In this document: positions 63,087-64,000 of the stretch, piece after piece
Layout: each line of letters starts with the position of its first letter
Numbering within the stretch: the stretch's first letter is position 1
Assembly: GCA_947492475.1 (NCBI GenBank)
Contig: CANLNM010000001.1
Location: 62,001-126,000 of the forward strand
Source of the DNA: an uncultured Paracoccaceae bacterium
Lineage (GTDB): Bacteria; Pseudomonadota; Alphaproteobacteria; Rhodobacterales; Rhodobacteraceae
Direction of reading: 5' to 3'
DNA length: 64,000 nt
Notes under the pieces: model-generated
Told to the model about the DNA's origin: nothing
The model's input: the letters and a program-made list of their open reading frames with translations, nothing else
Databases searched by the model: none
Translations under genes and position numbers: made by a program

Positions 63087-64000
63087 TTAAGCCACATCAA
63101 TCACATGTGCATATGACCCTGAAACACGCCCAGAAATCAGTCCCATATCGGGTAGGCTTTGACCTTCAGCGTCTTTGGATTTGAACAAAGGATCGCCCTG
63201 CGCAAAAAGTTCGGTCGAATAATGAAATTCATGCCCGTTCAATGGCTGCGAAAACACGCCCCCCAAAGGCGTCAATGACCGATATCCAAGATGCAGTTTT
63301 CGGCTGGCAAAGCTGGTGTCTAAATTCAGCAGGCCAGCCATATTATGTCGGTTACCATCGGCGTCCGTAATCGAGTTGCCCAACACCATATAACCCCCAC
63401 ATTCCCCATAAATATCAGAATGTTGCGCGGCGTTTATTAAGCTAGACAAAAACCGATCTGCCTGTGCCAATTGGGCAGCGTGCAATTCAGGATAGCCCCC
63501 CGGCAAAAACACAAAATCACAATCAGGAACCGGTTCATTATTTAGCGGGGAAAAGAGGATCAAACTGGCGCCAGATTGCCGCCAATCGCCCAGAATATGG
63601 GGATAGCTGAATGCAAATGCTGCATCATGTGCGATGGCGATGTTCTGTGCTGGGGGGGGCATTTTTTTTGACACAGGTGCGACGGGCAAGGGGCGCATCA
63701 GGTCACAAAGCTGATCTAGATCGATCGCAGCTTCGACCACATCGGCCGCATGATCCAAAAAGGCGTTTAAATCCGGGTTTTCGGCGGCTTGCACCAGACC
63801 CAGATGACGCGACGGCATGGTGATCGACTGTGTGCGATAAACAGCGCCCAAAATGGGCAATCCCAATGGAGTGAGCGCGCGGCGTAACATGCGTTCGTGG
63901 CGCGATGATCCGACTTTGTTCAGGATCACGCCCATGACACGGGTTTCGGGATCATGATCCGAAAATCCACGCACCACCGCCGCAATGGATTGGGCCATAT
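63087..64000 (-). CDS. cobB: Cobyrinate a,c-diamide synthase (5' end outside window)
   Basis: 304 visible residues of the C-terminal two thirds; the real start is outside, since MAQSIAAVVRGF is internal to the ATPase domain. GVILNKVGSSRHERMLRRAL, then the glutaminase domain with LPGGYPELHA and the nucleophile cysteine in GECGGYMVLG, and the C-terminal GRVSGSYAHVI. It amidates cobyrinate in cobalamin synthesis. Confidence 0.93.
   Translation of the reverse strand, partial: MAQSIAAVVRGFSDHDPETRVMGVILNKVGSSRHERMLRRALTPLGLPILGAVYRTQSITMPSRHLGLVQAAENPDLNAFLDHAADVVEAAIDLDQLCDLMRPLPVAPVSKKMPPPAQNIAIAHDAAFAFSYPHILGDWRQSGASLILFSPLNNEPVPDCDFVFLPGGYPELHAAQLAQADRFLSSLINAAQHSDIYGECGGYMVLGNSITDADGNRHNMAGLLNLDTSFASRKLHLGYRSLTPLGGVFSQPLNGHEFHYSTELFAQGDPLFKSKDAEGQSLPDMGLISGRVSGSYAHVIDVA

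Noticed and set aside
1..64000. CRISPR arrays, tRNA or rRNA genes, prophage, insertion sequences
   Set aside because: No regularly spaced repeats, no tRNA T-loop or cloverleaf patterns, and no transposase or integrase was recognised.

Overview
The window looks like a chromosomal segment of a marine-type alphaproteobacterium of the Rhodobacteraceae (Roseobacter lineage). The evidence is the conserved block dusB-ntrB-ntrC-ntrY-ntrX-trkA-trkH-hfq-hflX, an NtrC without the GAFTGA loop, a fused ispDF, a DksA with one zinc-finger cysteine, the DUF6477/DUF6456 pair, an Irr-type iron box, and moderate GC coding sequence packed with overlapping start and stop codons. No rRNA, tRNA, CRISPR array, prophage or insertion sequence was recognised.

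Layout. 1-6.5 kb: 5' part of gyrA, an ECHDC3-like crotonase, a PaaI thioesterase, a DUF1127 protein divergent from a MocR regulator with repeated GTAC-type sites, and rplM-rpsI with a strong terminator. 6.5-14.3 kb (mostly minus strand): TetR regulator, ppk2, metA (predicted acetyltransferase), a P-loop protein, a FadL porin, an EamA transporter, a quinol-monooxygenase-like protein and guaA. 14.3-18.5 kb: a coupled pair of Lin0512-family genes, a non-pyrrolysine MttB-like methyltransferase, DUF6477 and DUF6456. 18.5-23 kb: oxidative-stress genes (katA divergent from oxyR, and a Prx5-type peroxiredoxin under a probable Irr box) and a Hint-fold protein that lacks the usual cysteine. 23-28 kb: lipA, hpt, a COQ10/RatA protein, a VOC/HxlR divergent pair with a clear operator, and amtB.

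28-42.3 kb is the core block: ispDF-pgpA-pncC on the minus strand, then nitrogen and redox two-component systems (ntrBC, ntrYX), potassium uptake (trkAH), and hfq-hflX. The leader before dusB-ntrBC can fold into mutually exclusive hairpins and is the best candidate for undescribed regulation. 42.4-43.3 kb holds an A+T-rich HNH-type gene with no ATG start, the clearest foreign-looking gene here.

43.4-51.5 kb: penicillin acylase, a 3-hydroxyisobutyrate-dehydrogenase-like enzyme, a second MttB-like protein, a TPM protein, a PEP mutase-like enzyme, and soxR facing a canonical SoxR promoter with a 19-bp spacer that drives a short ORF and a VOC protein. 51.5-60 kb: M48 protease, a six-gene coupled operon (GNAT, DUF2927 lipoprotein, 56-aa membrane protein, CoxE-type VWA protein, anchored protein, DedA), a MATE exporter, a Glyoxalase_8 protein, and the MoxR ATPase expected to partner CoxE. 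60-64 kb: dksA coupled to an FAD monooxygenase, an MFS transporter, and the 3' part of cobB.
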